This document shows, piece by piece, positions 26,141 through 34,221 of a stretch of 64,000 nt of DNA; the stretch's first letter is position 1; every line of letters begins with the position of its first letter. The translations under genes were made by a program, and so were the position numbers. Origin of the DNA: an uncultured Porphyromonadaceae bacterium (GTDB taxonomy: Bacteria; Bacteroidota; Bacteroidia; Bacteroidales; Muribaculaceae); assembly GCA_947643165.1 (NCBI GenBank), contig CANRVB010000004.1:62001-126000 (forward strand), read 5' to 3'. A model generated the notes under the pieces. The model was not told where the DNA came from, searched no databases, and saw nothing but the letters and a program-made list of their open reading frames with translations.

Positions 26141-29100
26141 ATGGTCGTATTTTTCAAAAAAGGTGCCGGTCAGGTAATAGCCGTGGAGACCGATCACCGC
26201 TTTTCTCCCGAAGAAAACGAGAAGCTCATGTGGCTTTTCGATGGTGCAAAGCCTCTTGCATCCACTTCCGTCAAGGGTCGTTTTGTCGGCCCCCGTCGTG
26301 AAATGATCACTCCGTGGAGTACAAACGCAGTAGAGATCACCCAGAATATGGGAATGAGTGGAATAACCCGCATAGAACAGTTCTTCCTCACTCGTGAAGA
26401 CCCTCCGCGCTACGACAAAATGCTTGAGCGCATCTATGAGGGTCTCAACTCAAAGGTGTTTGATATAAAGCGTGATCCCGACGCTATAGTTTACATAGAC
26501 AACATATCGGAGTATAACGCCAAGGAGGGTCTGGCTCTGAGTGCTGAAGAAGAGGCTTACCTGTCGCAGTTGTCTGAGAAACTCGGCCGTCCACTGACCG
26601 ACAGCGAGGTGTTCGGATTTTCTCAGGTAAACAGTGAGCATTGCCGCCACAAGATATTCAACGGCACTTTTATCATAGATGGACAGGAGAAGCCGTTGTC
26701 GCTATTCAAACTTATCAAAAAGACATCACAGGAAAATCCCAACGGTCTCGTTTCTGCTTATAAGGATAATGTGGCTTTTGTCAAGGGCCCGGTGATCGAG
26801 CAGTTTGCTCCGGTCAACCCTGAAAAGCCCGACTACTTTGAGATGCGCCCTATAAAGAGCGTTCTGTCACTCAAGGCCGAGACTCATAACTTCCCTACTA
26901 CCGTAGAGCCTTTCAATGGCGCCGCTACCGGATCGGGTGGTGAGATACGCGACCGTCTGGGTGGAGGCAAGGCCAGCCTACCGCTTGCCGGCACTGCAGT
27001 ATACATGACCAGCTATCCGCGTCTGGCGGCCGACCGTAGATGGGAGATGATGATGAATCCGCGTGTATGGCTTTACCAGACTCCTGCCGACATATTGATC
27101 AAGGCATCGAACGGTGCGTCAGATTTCGGCAATAAATTCGGTCAACCGTTAATCTGTGGTTCACTCCTGACATTCGAACATGATGAGAATGGCAAGATGT
27201 ATGCCTATGACAAGGTTATCATGCTTGCTGGTGGTGTTGGTTTCGCAGCATCAAAGGATGCCATAAAGGGTATACCCGAACCTGGCCAAAAGGTTGTGGT
27301 TATGGGTGGCGACAACTACCGTATCGGTATGGGTGGTGGTGCCGTCAGCTCTGTCGATACCGGATGCTACGACAACGCCATAGAGCTTAACGCTGTGCAG
27401 CGTGCAAATCCCGAGATGCAGAAGCGTGTGTCAAACGTGATTCGTGCTCTTGCCGAGTGTGAGACCAATCCGATAGTATCAATCCATGACCATGGGGCTG
27501 GCGGTCATCTCAACGCCTTGTCGGAACTTGTCGAGGCTACAGGTGGTAAGATCGACATGTCGCAGCTGCCCGTTGGCGATCCCACTCTGTCGGCAAAGGA
27601 AATCGTAGGCAACGAGAGCCAGGAGCGTATGGGATTCGTGGTAAACGAAAAAGATATTCAGCGTATACGTCAGATAGCCGAACGTGAGCGTGCCCCAATG
27701 TTTGTAGTCGGCGAGACTACAGGCGATGACCGCTTTGTGTTTGAACAGGCCGATGGTGTAAAACCAATTGACCTTGCCATGACTGACATGTTCGGAAGCT
27801 CTCCCAAGACCATAATGGTCGACAAGACTGTTTCCGTATCATTCTCAGATATTGCAACTGATCCGGCTTGCATACATCAGTATGCTTCCGACGTGCTTAG
27901 TCTCGAGGCTGTAGCGTGCAAGGACTGGCTGACCAACAAGGTTGACCGTTCAATCACAGGTAAAATAGCACGTCAGCAGTGTCAGGGCGAGATTCAGTTG
28001 CCACTGAGCGATTGTGGCGTCGTGGCCCTCGATTTCACCGGCAAAAAAGGTATAGCTACCAGCATAGGCCACGCTCCACAAGTAGCCCTTATCGATTCCG
28101 CCAAAGGCTCTGTGATGGCTATTGCTGAATCTCTGACAAACATCGTAGGCGCTCCCCTCTCCGACGGACTCAAGAGCATATCGCTCAGCGCAAACTGGAT
28201 GTGGCCGTGTAAGAATCCAGGCGAGGATGCAGCTCTCTACCGTGCCGTTGAAGCATGTAGCGATTTTGCATGTGCCTTAGGCATCAACATCCCAACCGGC
28301 AAAGACTCTTTGTCAATGACTCAGAAATATGGTGACGACAAAGTATTTGCCCCCGGCACTGTAATAATCAGTGCGGCCGGTGAGGTTAGCGATGTCCGCA
28401 AGGTGGTATCGCCTGTGCTTGTACAGCGCAAATCATCGCTTTACTACATAGACTTCTCCAATTCACCATTGAAGCTTGGAGGATCTGCCCTGGCTCAGTC
28501 TATGGGCCATATCGGTGCCGATGCTCCTACCATAGAGAGTCCGCAGAAATTTGCAGACACATTTAATGCTGTACAGGCTCTGGTAAAGCGTGGCGCATTC
28601 ATGTCTGCCCACGATGTGTCGGCCGGAGGTCTGCTCACCACACTGCTTGAAATGAATTTTGCAAACACCAAGGGTGGTGTAACCATAGATGCAGATGCTT
28701 TCAATGAGATCGGTGAGAGTGATATTGTCAAGATCCTTTTTGCTGAAAATCCGGCTTTGGTAGCTCAAATAGCTCCAGACAAGCAAGAAAACGCAGAAAA
28801 AACAATGCGTCAGGCTGGAGTCCGCTTCATCAAGATCGGCCAGCTTACTGATGGCCGCACTGTCACCGTATCACACGCCGGAACCAACCACACGTTCGAC
28901 ATTGACCGTCTGCGCGACGTATGGTTCTACACTTCATATCTGATGGATTGCCGTCAGTCCGGACAGAAACTCGCTGAAGCCCGAATGGCCAACTTCCGCA
29001 AGCAGCCCATTCGCTATCGTTTCCCACAAGGCTTTGACGGTAAGCTCGCATCGCGTAATATAGATCTGGTTCGCCGCAACAAGACTGGTGTCCGCGCGGC

Positions 29101-29848
29101 CATAATACGTGAAAAGGGCGTAAATGGCGACCGTGAGATGGCATACTCCCTCTTCCTGGCTGGCTTCGATGTTAAAGATGTCCATATGTCCGACCTTATG
29201 AGTGGCCGCGAGACTCTTGATGATGTCAACATGATAGTATTCTGCGGCGGCTTCTCTCATAGCGACGTACTTGGCTCCGCTAAAGGTTGGGCTTCAGGAT
29301 TCCGCTACAACGAGAATGCCCGCAAAGCGCTTGACCGTTTCTATGCCCGTCCCGACACAATGAGTCTTGGTGTGTGCAACGGTTGCCAGCTCATGATCGA
29401 GCTCAATCTTATCACACCCGACCACGCCCGACGTCCTCGTATGGCCCACAACGACAGCCACAAGTTTGAGAGCGCTTTCCTTGGTGTCACTGTTGAGGCT
29501 GGACCCTCCATTATGCTTGGATCGTTGGCCGGAACTAAGGCAGGCATATGGGTAGCTCACGGAGAGGGTAAGTTCGAACTCCCGATGCCTTCGGATTCTT
29601 ACAACGTCGCCCTGCGATACAGCTATGCTTCTTATCCTGGCAACCCCAATGGATCGCGTGGCGCTGTAGCCGGTATATGCTCAGCCGACGGTCGCCATCT
29701 GGCCATGATGCCACATCTAGAACGCTCAATCTTCCCTTGGCAATGCGCCTTCTATCCTTCCACTCGCCGTGGCGATCAGATCACACCCTGGATCGACGCA
29801 TTCATAAACGCCCGTGTTTGGATCGAAGAACATATTGCCCGTTCCTGA
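26141..29848 (+). CDS. purL: Phosphoribosylformylglycinamidine synthase, large single-chain type
   Basis: PurL converts FGAR, glutamine and ATP to FGAM. At 1235 residues it is the fused form, with an N-terminal PurS-like part, the linker, two AIR synthase-like halves and a C-terminal class I glutamine amidotransferase. Visible signatures include FSQVNSEHCRHKIFNGTF near 165, KAETHNFPTTVEPFNGAATGSGGEIRDR near 245, GKDSLSMTQKY in the second half and the glutaminase cysteine in LGVCNGCQLMIELN near 1085, with its His in HGEGKFELP. It has its own promoter and a leader hairpin, and is followed by a terminator. Confidence 0.97.
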   Translation: MVVFFKKGAGQVIAVETDHRFSPEENEKLMWLFDGAKPLASTSVKGRFVGPRREMITPWSTNAVEITQNMGMSGITRIEQFFLTREDPPRYDKMLERIYEGLNSKVFDIKRDPDAIVYIDNISEYNAKEGLALSAEEEAYLSQLSEKLGRPLTDSEVFGFSQVNSEHCRHKIFNGTFIIDGQEKPLSLFKLIKKTSQENPNGLVSAYKDNVAFVKGPVIEQFAPVNPEKPDYFEMRPIKSVLSLKAETHNFPTTVEPFNGAATGSGGEIRDRLGGGKASLPLAGTAVYMTSYPRLAADRRWEMMMNPRVWLYQTPADILIKASNGASDFGNKFGQPLICGSLLTFEHDENGKMYAYDKVIMLAGGVGFAASKDAIKGIPEPGQKVVVMGGDNYRIGMGGGAVSSVDTGCYDNAIELNAVQRANPEMQKRVSNVIRALAECETNPIVSIHDHGAGGHLNALSELVEATGGKIDMSQLPVGDPTLSAKEIVGNESQERMGFVVNEKDIQRIRQIAERERAPMFVVGETTGDDRFVFEQADGVKPIDLAMTDMFGSSPKTIMVDKTVSVSFSDIATDPACIHQYASDVLSLEAVACKDWLTNKVDRSITGKIARQQCQGEIQLPLSDCGVVALDFTGKKGIATSIGHAPQVALIDSAKGSVMAIAESLTNIVGAPLSDGLKSISLSANWMWPCKNPGEDAALYRAVEACSDFACALGINIPTGKDSLSMTQKYGDDKVFAPGTVIISAAGEVSDVRKVVSPVLVQRKSSLYYIDFSNSPLKLGGSALAQSMGHIGADAPTIESPQKFADTFNAVQALVKRGAFMSAHDVSAGGLLTTLLEMNFANTKGGVTIDADAFNEIGESDIVKILFAENPALVAQIAPDKQENAEKTMRQAGVRFIKIGQLTDGRTVTVSHAGTNHTFDIDRLRDVWFYTSYLMDCRQSGQKLAEARMANFRKQPIRYRFPQGFDGKLASRNIDLVRRNKTGVRAAIIREKGVNGDREMAYSLFLAGFDVKDVHMSDLMSGRETLDDVNMIVFCGGFSHSDVLGSAKGWASGFRYNENARKALDRFYARPDTMSLGVCNGCQLMIELNLITPDHARRPRMAHNDSHKFESAFLGVTVEAGPSIMLGSLAGTKAGIWVAHGEGKFELPMPSDSYNVALRYSYASYPGNPNGSRGAVAGICSADGRHLAMMPHLERSIFPWQCAFYPSTRRGDQITPWIDAFINARVWIEEHIARS

Positions 29849-29861
29849 CAATCATATCACA

Positions 29862-29898
29862 GAGAAGCCACACCCCAGCGGGTGGCTTCTCTTGTTTA
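29862..29898 (+). terminator. Terminator after purL
   Basis: GAGAAGCCAC pairs with GTGGCTTCTC around a 10-base loop, followed by TTGTTTA. It begins 14 bases past the purL stop and separates it from the PurF-like gene. Confidence 0.8.
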
Positions 29899-29955
29899 TT
29901 ATAATTCCAATAGTTTCCAACAGTTTCCAATCACCAATCGAAACACTTATTTCTT

Positions 29956-31362
29956 ATGGGAGGTTTTTTTGGTACAGTGATGCGTCTGCCGTGTGTTAAC
30001 GACCTGTTTTATGGCGTTGATTATAATAGCCACATGGGCACACGCCGCGCCGGCATGGCCACCTGTGATGACAACGGCATATTCTGTCGCTCCATCCACA
30101 ATATCGAAAACACATACTTCAGGACTAAATTTGAGGCTGACCTCGATGACTTCAAGGGACGCTGCGGAGTAGGAGTAATATCAGATACCGATGCCCAGCC
30201 CATCATAGTTAACTGCCATTTAGGCAAGTTCGCCATCGTTACCGTTGCCCGCATCAATAATATCAATCAGCTTGAACAGGAGCTACTGGCCAAGGGCCAC
30301 CACTTCTGCGAGCACTCCTACGACATCCTGAATCCCACCGAGATGATCGCGGCACTGATAAGCGAGGGCCGCACTATGGTCGAGGGCATCGAAAACGTTT
30401 ATCGTCGCGTTAAAGGCTCCTGCTCTATGCTCATACTGCGTGATGGTAGCATAATAGCAGCACGCGACCGCCTTGGCCGTACACCAATTATAATAGGTCA
30501 TAAGGAAGGTGCTTATGCAGCCACAAGCGAGACCTGCGCATTCCCTAATCTCGGCTATACAATCTGTCATAATCTTGGTCCCGGCGAGATTGTAGAGCTG
30601 ACAAGTGAGTCGATGCGCACACTACGCAAGCCCGACAACGAGATGCAAATCTGCGCCTTTCTTTGGACTTACTATGGTTATCCCGTATGCGAATATGAAG
30701 GACGCAATGTCGATGAGATGCGATATAAATGTGGCAAAGATATGGCCGCTACAGATGATACAACAGTTGATTTTGTCAGCGCCATTCCAGATTCTGGCAT
30801 AGGCATGGCGTTGGGCTATGCTCAAGGCCTCGGTAAGCCCTACCGCCGTGGTATAGTGAAGTACACCCCCACCTGGCCCCGTAGCTTTACCCCCAACTCT
30901 CAGGAACGGCGAGAACTTGTGGCCAAGATGAAGCTCATACCTAACAAGGCCATGCTCAATGGCAAACGTGTCATATTCTGTGACGATTCAATTGTGCGTG
31001 GCACTCAGTTGCGCGATAATGTCAGCGATCTATATCAGTGTGGCGCCAAGGAAGTTCATGTACGAATCAGCTGTCCTCCGCTTATTTATCCCTGTAAATT
31101 CATAAACTTCACAGCTTCAAAGAGCGAACTTGAGCTTATCACACGACGCGTCATACTTGAGCGCGAAGGTGCACACGATAAAAACCTTGAGGCTTATGCT
31201 ACAACTGGCACACCACAGTATGAGGCTCTTGTCGAAGCTATACGCAGCCGGTTAGGTGTCACATCCCTCCGGTTTAGTTCTGTCGAGAATGTTGTCAATG
31301 CTATCGGATTACCAAAGTGCAAAATCTGTACCCACTGTTTTGACGGAACTTCTCACGACTGA
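29956..31362 (+). CDS. PurF-like amidophosphoribosyltransferase lacking the N-terminal cysteine
   Basis: A 468-residue protein with the two-domain layout of glutamine PRPP amidotransferase. The Ntn glutaminase-like half begins MGGFFGTVM, where active PurF has Cys directly after Met; the following VDYNSHMGTRRAGMAT and GSCSMLILRDG are still PurF-like. The phosphoribosyltransferase half is well preserved, with VIFCDDSIVRGTQLRDN as the PRPP loop near 345 and IPDSGIGMALGYAQG. The Cys-less start also occurs in other Bacteroidota homologues as far as I recall. It may use free ammonia or act on a different amine. Its position after purL supports a purine link. Confidence 0.8.
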   Translation: MGGFFGTVMRLPCVNDLFYGVDYNSHMGTRRAGMATCDDNGIFCRSIHNIENTYFRTKFEADLDDFKGRCGVGVISDTDAQPIIVNCHLGKFAIVTVARINNINQLEQELLAKGHHFCEHSYDILNPTEMIAALISEGRTMVEGIENVYRRVKGSCSMLILRDGSIIAARDRLGRTPIIIGHKEGAYAATSETCAFPNLGYTICHNLGPGEIVELTSESMRTLRKPDNEMQICAFLWTYYGYPVCEYEGRNVDEMRYKCGKDMAATDDTTVDFVSAIPDSGIGMALGYAQGLGKPYRRGIVKYTPTWPRSFTPNSQERRELVAKMKLIPNKAMLNGKRVIFCDDSIVRGTQLRDNVSDLYQCGAKEVHVRISCPPLIYPCKFINFTASKSELELITRRVILEREGAHDKNLEAYATTGTPQYEALVEAIRSRLGVTSLRFSSVENVVNAIGLPKCKICTHCFDGTSHD

Positions 31363-31395
31363 TCACGTCTCTTCTGCCTATCAGTAGTATCATAC

Positions 31396-31431
31396 AGCGC
31401 CGGACATCCTCATGATGCCGGCGCTTATTTT
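31396..31431 (+). terminator. Terminator after the PurF-like gene
   Basis: AGCGCCGG pairs with CCGGCGCT, with a further CATC/GATG pairing inside, followed by TATTTT. It begins 33 bases past the stop codon. Confidence 0.85.
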
Positions 31432-31500
31432 AACCATGATTATTCAATTCCTGCGCTATCTATTTTAGCTTGAGTCAACAAGCGATGAGGATATTATAAA

Positions 31501-31535
31501 AGGAGCCCTGCCGTTGGTCCTACGGCAGGGCTCCT
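31501..31535 (-). terminator. Terminator after tpiA
   Basis: A 14-bp perfect stem (AGGAGCCCTGCCGT and complement) with a 7-base loop is followed on the minus strand by TTTATAATATC. It lies 26 bases past the tpiA stop codon and ends the minus-strand operon. Confidence 0.85.
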
Positions 31536-31561
31536 TAGTGTGGGAAATGTGGTAATCCTGA

Positions 31562-32320
31562 TTAGTTCCAGGCGTCTACTATACCCATGAAATCATCGGC
31601 TTTGAGTGATGCGCCGCCGATGAGACCGCCATCTACGTCGGGCTTGGCAAAAAGTGCCTTGGCATTTGATGGCTTGCAGCTGCCTCCATAGAGTATAGAG
31701 GTGTTGTCGGCTACTTCCTGACCGTATTTGCCAGCTATGACGCTGCGGATGAAAGCGTGCATCTCCTGAGCCTGATCATCAGTTGCGGTCTTGCCGGTAC
31801 CGATAGCCCATACAGGTTCATAGGCGAGGATAATCTTGCTGAACTGGTCGGCAGAGAGATTGAAAAGACCTTCCTCAATCTGAGCCTTGACAACGTCAAA
31901 ATGGCTACCAGCTTCGCGTTCGGCGAGAACTTCACCAATGCAGAATATGGGAGTGAGATTATTCTCAAGGGCGAGGGCAACCTTGTTGCGCAGTGTTTCG
32001 GCAGTTTCTCCGTAGTACTGACGACGCTCGCTGTGGCCAAGGATCACATAGGTTGCACCGGTAGATGCGACCATGGGAGCTGAGACTTCACCGGTATAAG
32101 CACCGCTGGCGTGGTCAGCGCAGTTTTCAGCACCAAGACCAAGCTTGGTCTGATCTATAACACCGGCTACGGGAGCAAGGTGTGTGAAAGGTACGCAGAT
32201 CACTACGTCGCATGCGGGACAGCGGCTTGCAAGAGCGTCGTTTACTTCTTTGGCGAGTTCTACGCCCTGAGGCAGGGTGGTGTTCATTTTCCAGTTGCCT
32301 GCTACTATTTTCTTTCTCAT
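31562..32320 (-). CDS. tpiA: Triosephosphate isomerase
   Basis: A 252-residue TIM-barrel enzyme that interconverts dihydroxyacetone phosphate and glyceraldehyde-3-phosphate. It shows the N-terminal VAGNWKMN with catalytic Asn and Lys, the catalytic His in [14 protein letters not shown], and the glutamate and flexible loop in [15 protein letters not shown]. The phosphate-binding ending is [20 protein letters not shown]. All expected residues are present. It is the last gene of a minus-strand group with BT_3928-like and DUF1599 genes; a TAACTTTG box overlaps the stop codon of the upstream gene (32374-32381), so it may also have a private promoter. Confidence 0.97.
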   Translation of the reverse strand: MRKKIVAGNWKMNTTLPQGVELAKEVNDALASRCPACDVVICVPFTHLAPVAGVIDQTKLGLGAENCADHASGAYTGEVSAPMVASTGATYVILGHSERRQYYGETAETLRNKVALALENNLTPIFCIGEVLAEREAGSHFDVVKAQIEEGLFNLSADQFSKIILAYEPVWAIGTGKTATDDQAQEMHAFIRSVIAGKYGQEVADNTSILYGGSCKPSNAKALFAKPDVDGGLIGGASLKADDFMGIVDAWN

Positions 32321-32378
32321 AAGTTATTTATAAGTTGTTATGGTTTGGATTTTCACAATGATTATAATGAGTGCAAAG

Positions 32379-33677
32379 TTAGTCATTATTTCTTGTTTCA
32401 CCTATACTTTTGGAGGCATGGCGGCGTTTGAGACGCCACTTCAGAAGCCGTCCGGTTGAATCAAGTATGTAGAGGGCAACAAGAAACAGGACATACATGA
32501 GGGTGAGCGAGCGCAATAGGCTGGAGCCATTCGAGGCAATGCTATATGTGGCAGAATCAGGACTGAACGTGCTGATAAATTTGTCAGTGTCAACTGCCGA
32601 TAGATTGACTTTCCAATCTATGCGCCCGTCTGTCATGGCCACCAAAGCCATGGATCCACGCGCAAGTTCCTTGAGCAATGTTGACTCAGCGGCGTAGACC
32701 GGATAGACGGCCATTGACATGTCGCGCCAGGCTTTGATCTCGGTGGCTGATCCCGCCACAAGCGCAAGCAGTTCGCCGTCAGATGCTGTAAGCTTATCGT
32801 TTAGCTCGTTGAGGAAGTACGTGTAGGATATAACCGCTCTCGACATTTCGGGTATGACCAAAATAATAGTATGTCCGGTGGTAGGGAGAGCATCCAGAGT
32901 CACTTCGTCACCATACTCATTGTATACAGCCATCTCGGTATAGGCCGGAGCTTGAGTATTGTCATCGGCTCGGTCTACGTAGGTCCATGTAGAATCGGGC
33001 AGGTCATCCATGTCGAACACCTGACGCTTGTCATCTTTTTCATAGATAAATGAAGCACGCATGGTTGTAAGGTCAGCATCACTGCGCACAAGTTCCGACC
33101 CGATAGGAAATGACCGGAAGTCGACCATAGGCTGTACATTATAGCCATAAAGCCCTATGATAAGTGCGTAGGCTACAGACAGCGCTACAACCACCCACTG
33201 TATCCAAGGAGAGAAGAGCGGACGTATGCGGCGATTGTATATGGCAAGCCAGATAAGGGCGGCCGTTATGGCGATGTTCTTCCAAAATGTGGCTGAGTTG
33301 GACAGATGGATCAAGTCGCCGAAACAGCCACAGTCGCTCACCGGATTGGCCAAGTATATATAAAGCGATAGCGGTAGCATACCGGCCATCATAGCCAGCA
33401 ACAACCATACAGAAGTGCGCCGATAGCAGCCAAAGGTGAGCAAGACGCCTAATACGAATTCAGCACCCGACAACGCCATGGCCCCCATCAGTACAATGCT
33501 GCGGGGCTGGAGCATATGCCAAACCTTGAGGTATTCCTCCATTTTGTAAAGAGTACCCCATAGGTCAATGGTCTTGGCTAGACCGGAACTCACAAAAACC
33601 AGACCGACAGCTATGCGCAGTAGTATCACTGCGGCCTTTAGCCATGGACCATTCTCGCGGACAGCAGTATCAGTCAT
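32379..33677 (-). CDS. BT_3928-like DoxX/MauE-type membrane protein
   Basis: A 432-residue membrane protein. The N-terminal half has four hydrophobic helices of DoxX/MauE type, with FVSSGLAKTIDLWGTLYK and the redox-type motif SDCGCFGDL (Cys116 and Cys118) seen in MauE-like proteins. A fifth helix near 150-175 leads to an extracytoplasmic domain with thioredoxin-like features but no obvious CxxC. A terminal helix and a basic tail (RLLKWRLKRRHASK) follow. Bacteroidota proteins of this layout are usually called BT_3928 family; the biochemical role is not established. The start overlaps the DUF1599 gene by 8 bases. Confidence 0.75.
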   Translation of the reverse strand: MTDTAVRENGPWLKAAVILLRIAVGLVFVSSGLAKTIDLWGTLYKMEEYLKVWHMLQPRSIVLMGAMALSGAEFVLGVLLTFGCYRRTSVWLLLAMMAGMLPLSLYIYLANPVSDCGCFGDLIHLSNSATFWKNIAITAALIWLAIYNRRIRPLFSPWIQWVVVALSVAYALIIGLYGYNVQPMVDFRSFPIGSELVRSDADLTTMRASFIYEKDDKRQVFDMDDLPDSTWTYVDRADDNTQAPAYTEMAVYNEYGDEVTLDALPTTGHTIILVIPEMSRAVISYTYFLNELNDKLTASDGELLALVAGSATEIKAWRDMSMAVYPVYAAESTLLKELARGSMALVAMTDGRIDWKVNLSAVDTDKFISTFSPDSATYSIASNGSSLLRSLTLMYVLFLVALYILDSTGRLLKWRLKRRHASKSIGETRNND

Positions 33678-34221
33678 CTGGACAGGAAAGCTTTATAATG
33701 CCGAAGACGGCATAGTTGATAATGTCCATATAATTGGCATCGATGCCTTCCGACACTATTGTCATGCCGGAGTGGTTTTCGATCTCCTTGATGCGTTCGA
33801 TCTTGGTGAGTATAAAATCGGTATAGCTGTTGACTCGCATTCCCCTCCATGCTTCATCATAATCGTGATTCTTGCGGAGCATGAGTTGGAATGTGAGGTC
33901 TGACCACTTGTCGTATAGCTCTGCAGCGCGGTCGTTGTCTATATCAGTCGTATCGGCAAAACCAAGCTCAAGCTGTATGAGTCCTATAAGTCCATAGTTT
34001 ACAATTCCTATAAACTCAGGCAGAATCCCCTCGTCGACCATGCAACAACCCTTTATCTCGAGTGATCGTATGCGTTTGGCCTTTATGAAGATCTGGTCGG
34101 TGAGCGAAGCTGGACGCAGGATGCGCCACGACGCGCCATAGTCTTGAAGCTTGCGAGCAAAGAGATCGCGGCATATGGCCAGGGCCTCTTTAAACTGTCG
34201 GTTTGTATCGATTTCCGTCAT
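33670..34221 (-). CDS. DUF1599 protein
   Basis: A 183-residue soluble protein made of two similar halves, each with a K-x-x-D-Y motif followed by an Arg-rich helix: KLQDYGASWRILRPASLTDQIFIKAKRIRSLE and RKNHDYDEAWRGMRVNSYTDFILTKIERIKEIE. This internal duplication and the DYxxxW pattern define DUF1599, called a nucleotide-modification-associated domain in comparative work on base modification. No enzymatic activity can be claimed. Its ATG overlaps the stop of the S9 peptidase gene (ATGA) and its end overlaps the BT_3928-like gene, so the three are almost certainly cotranscribed. Confidence 0.8.
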   Translation of the reverse strand: MTEIDTNRQFKEALAICRDLFARKLQDYGASWRILRPASLTDQIFIKAKRIRSLEIKGCCMVDEGILPEFIGIVNYGLIGLIQLELGFADTTDIDNDRAAELYDKWSDLTFQLMLRKNHDYDEAWRGMRVNSYTDFILTKIERIKEIENHSGMTIVSEGIDANYMDIINYAVFGIIKLSCPDD

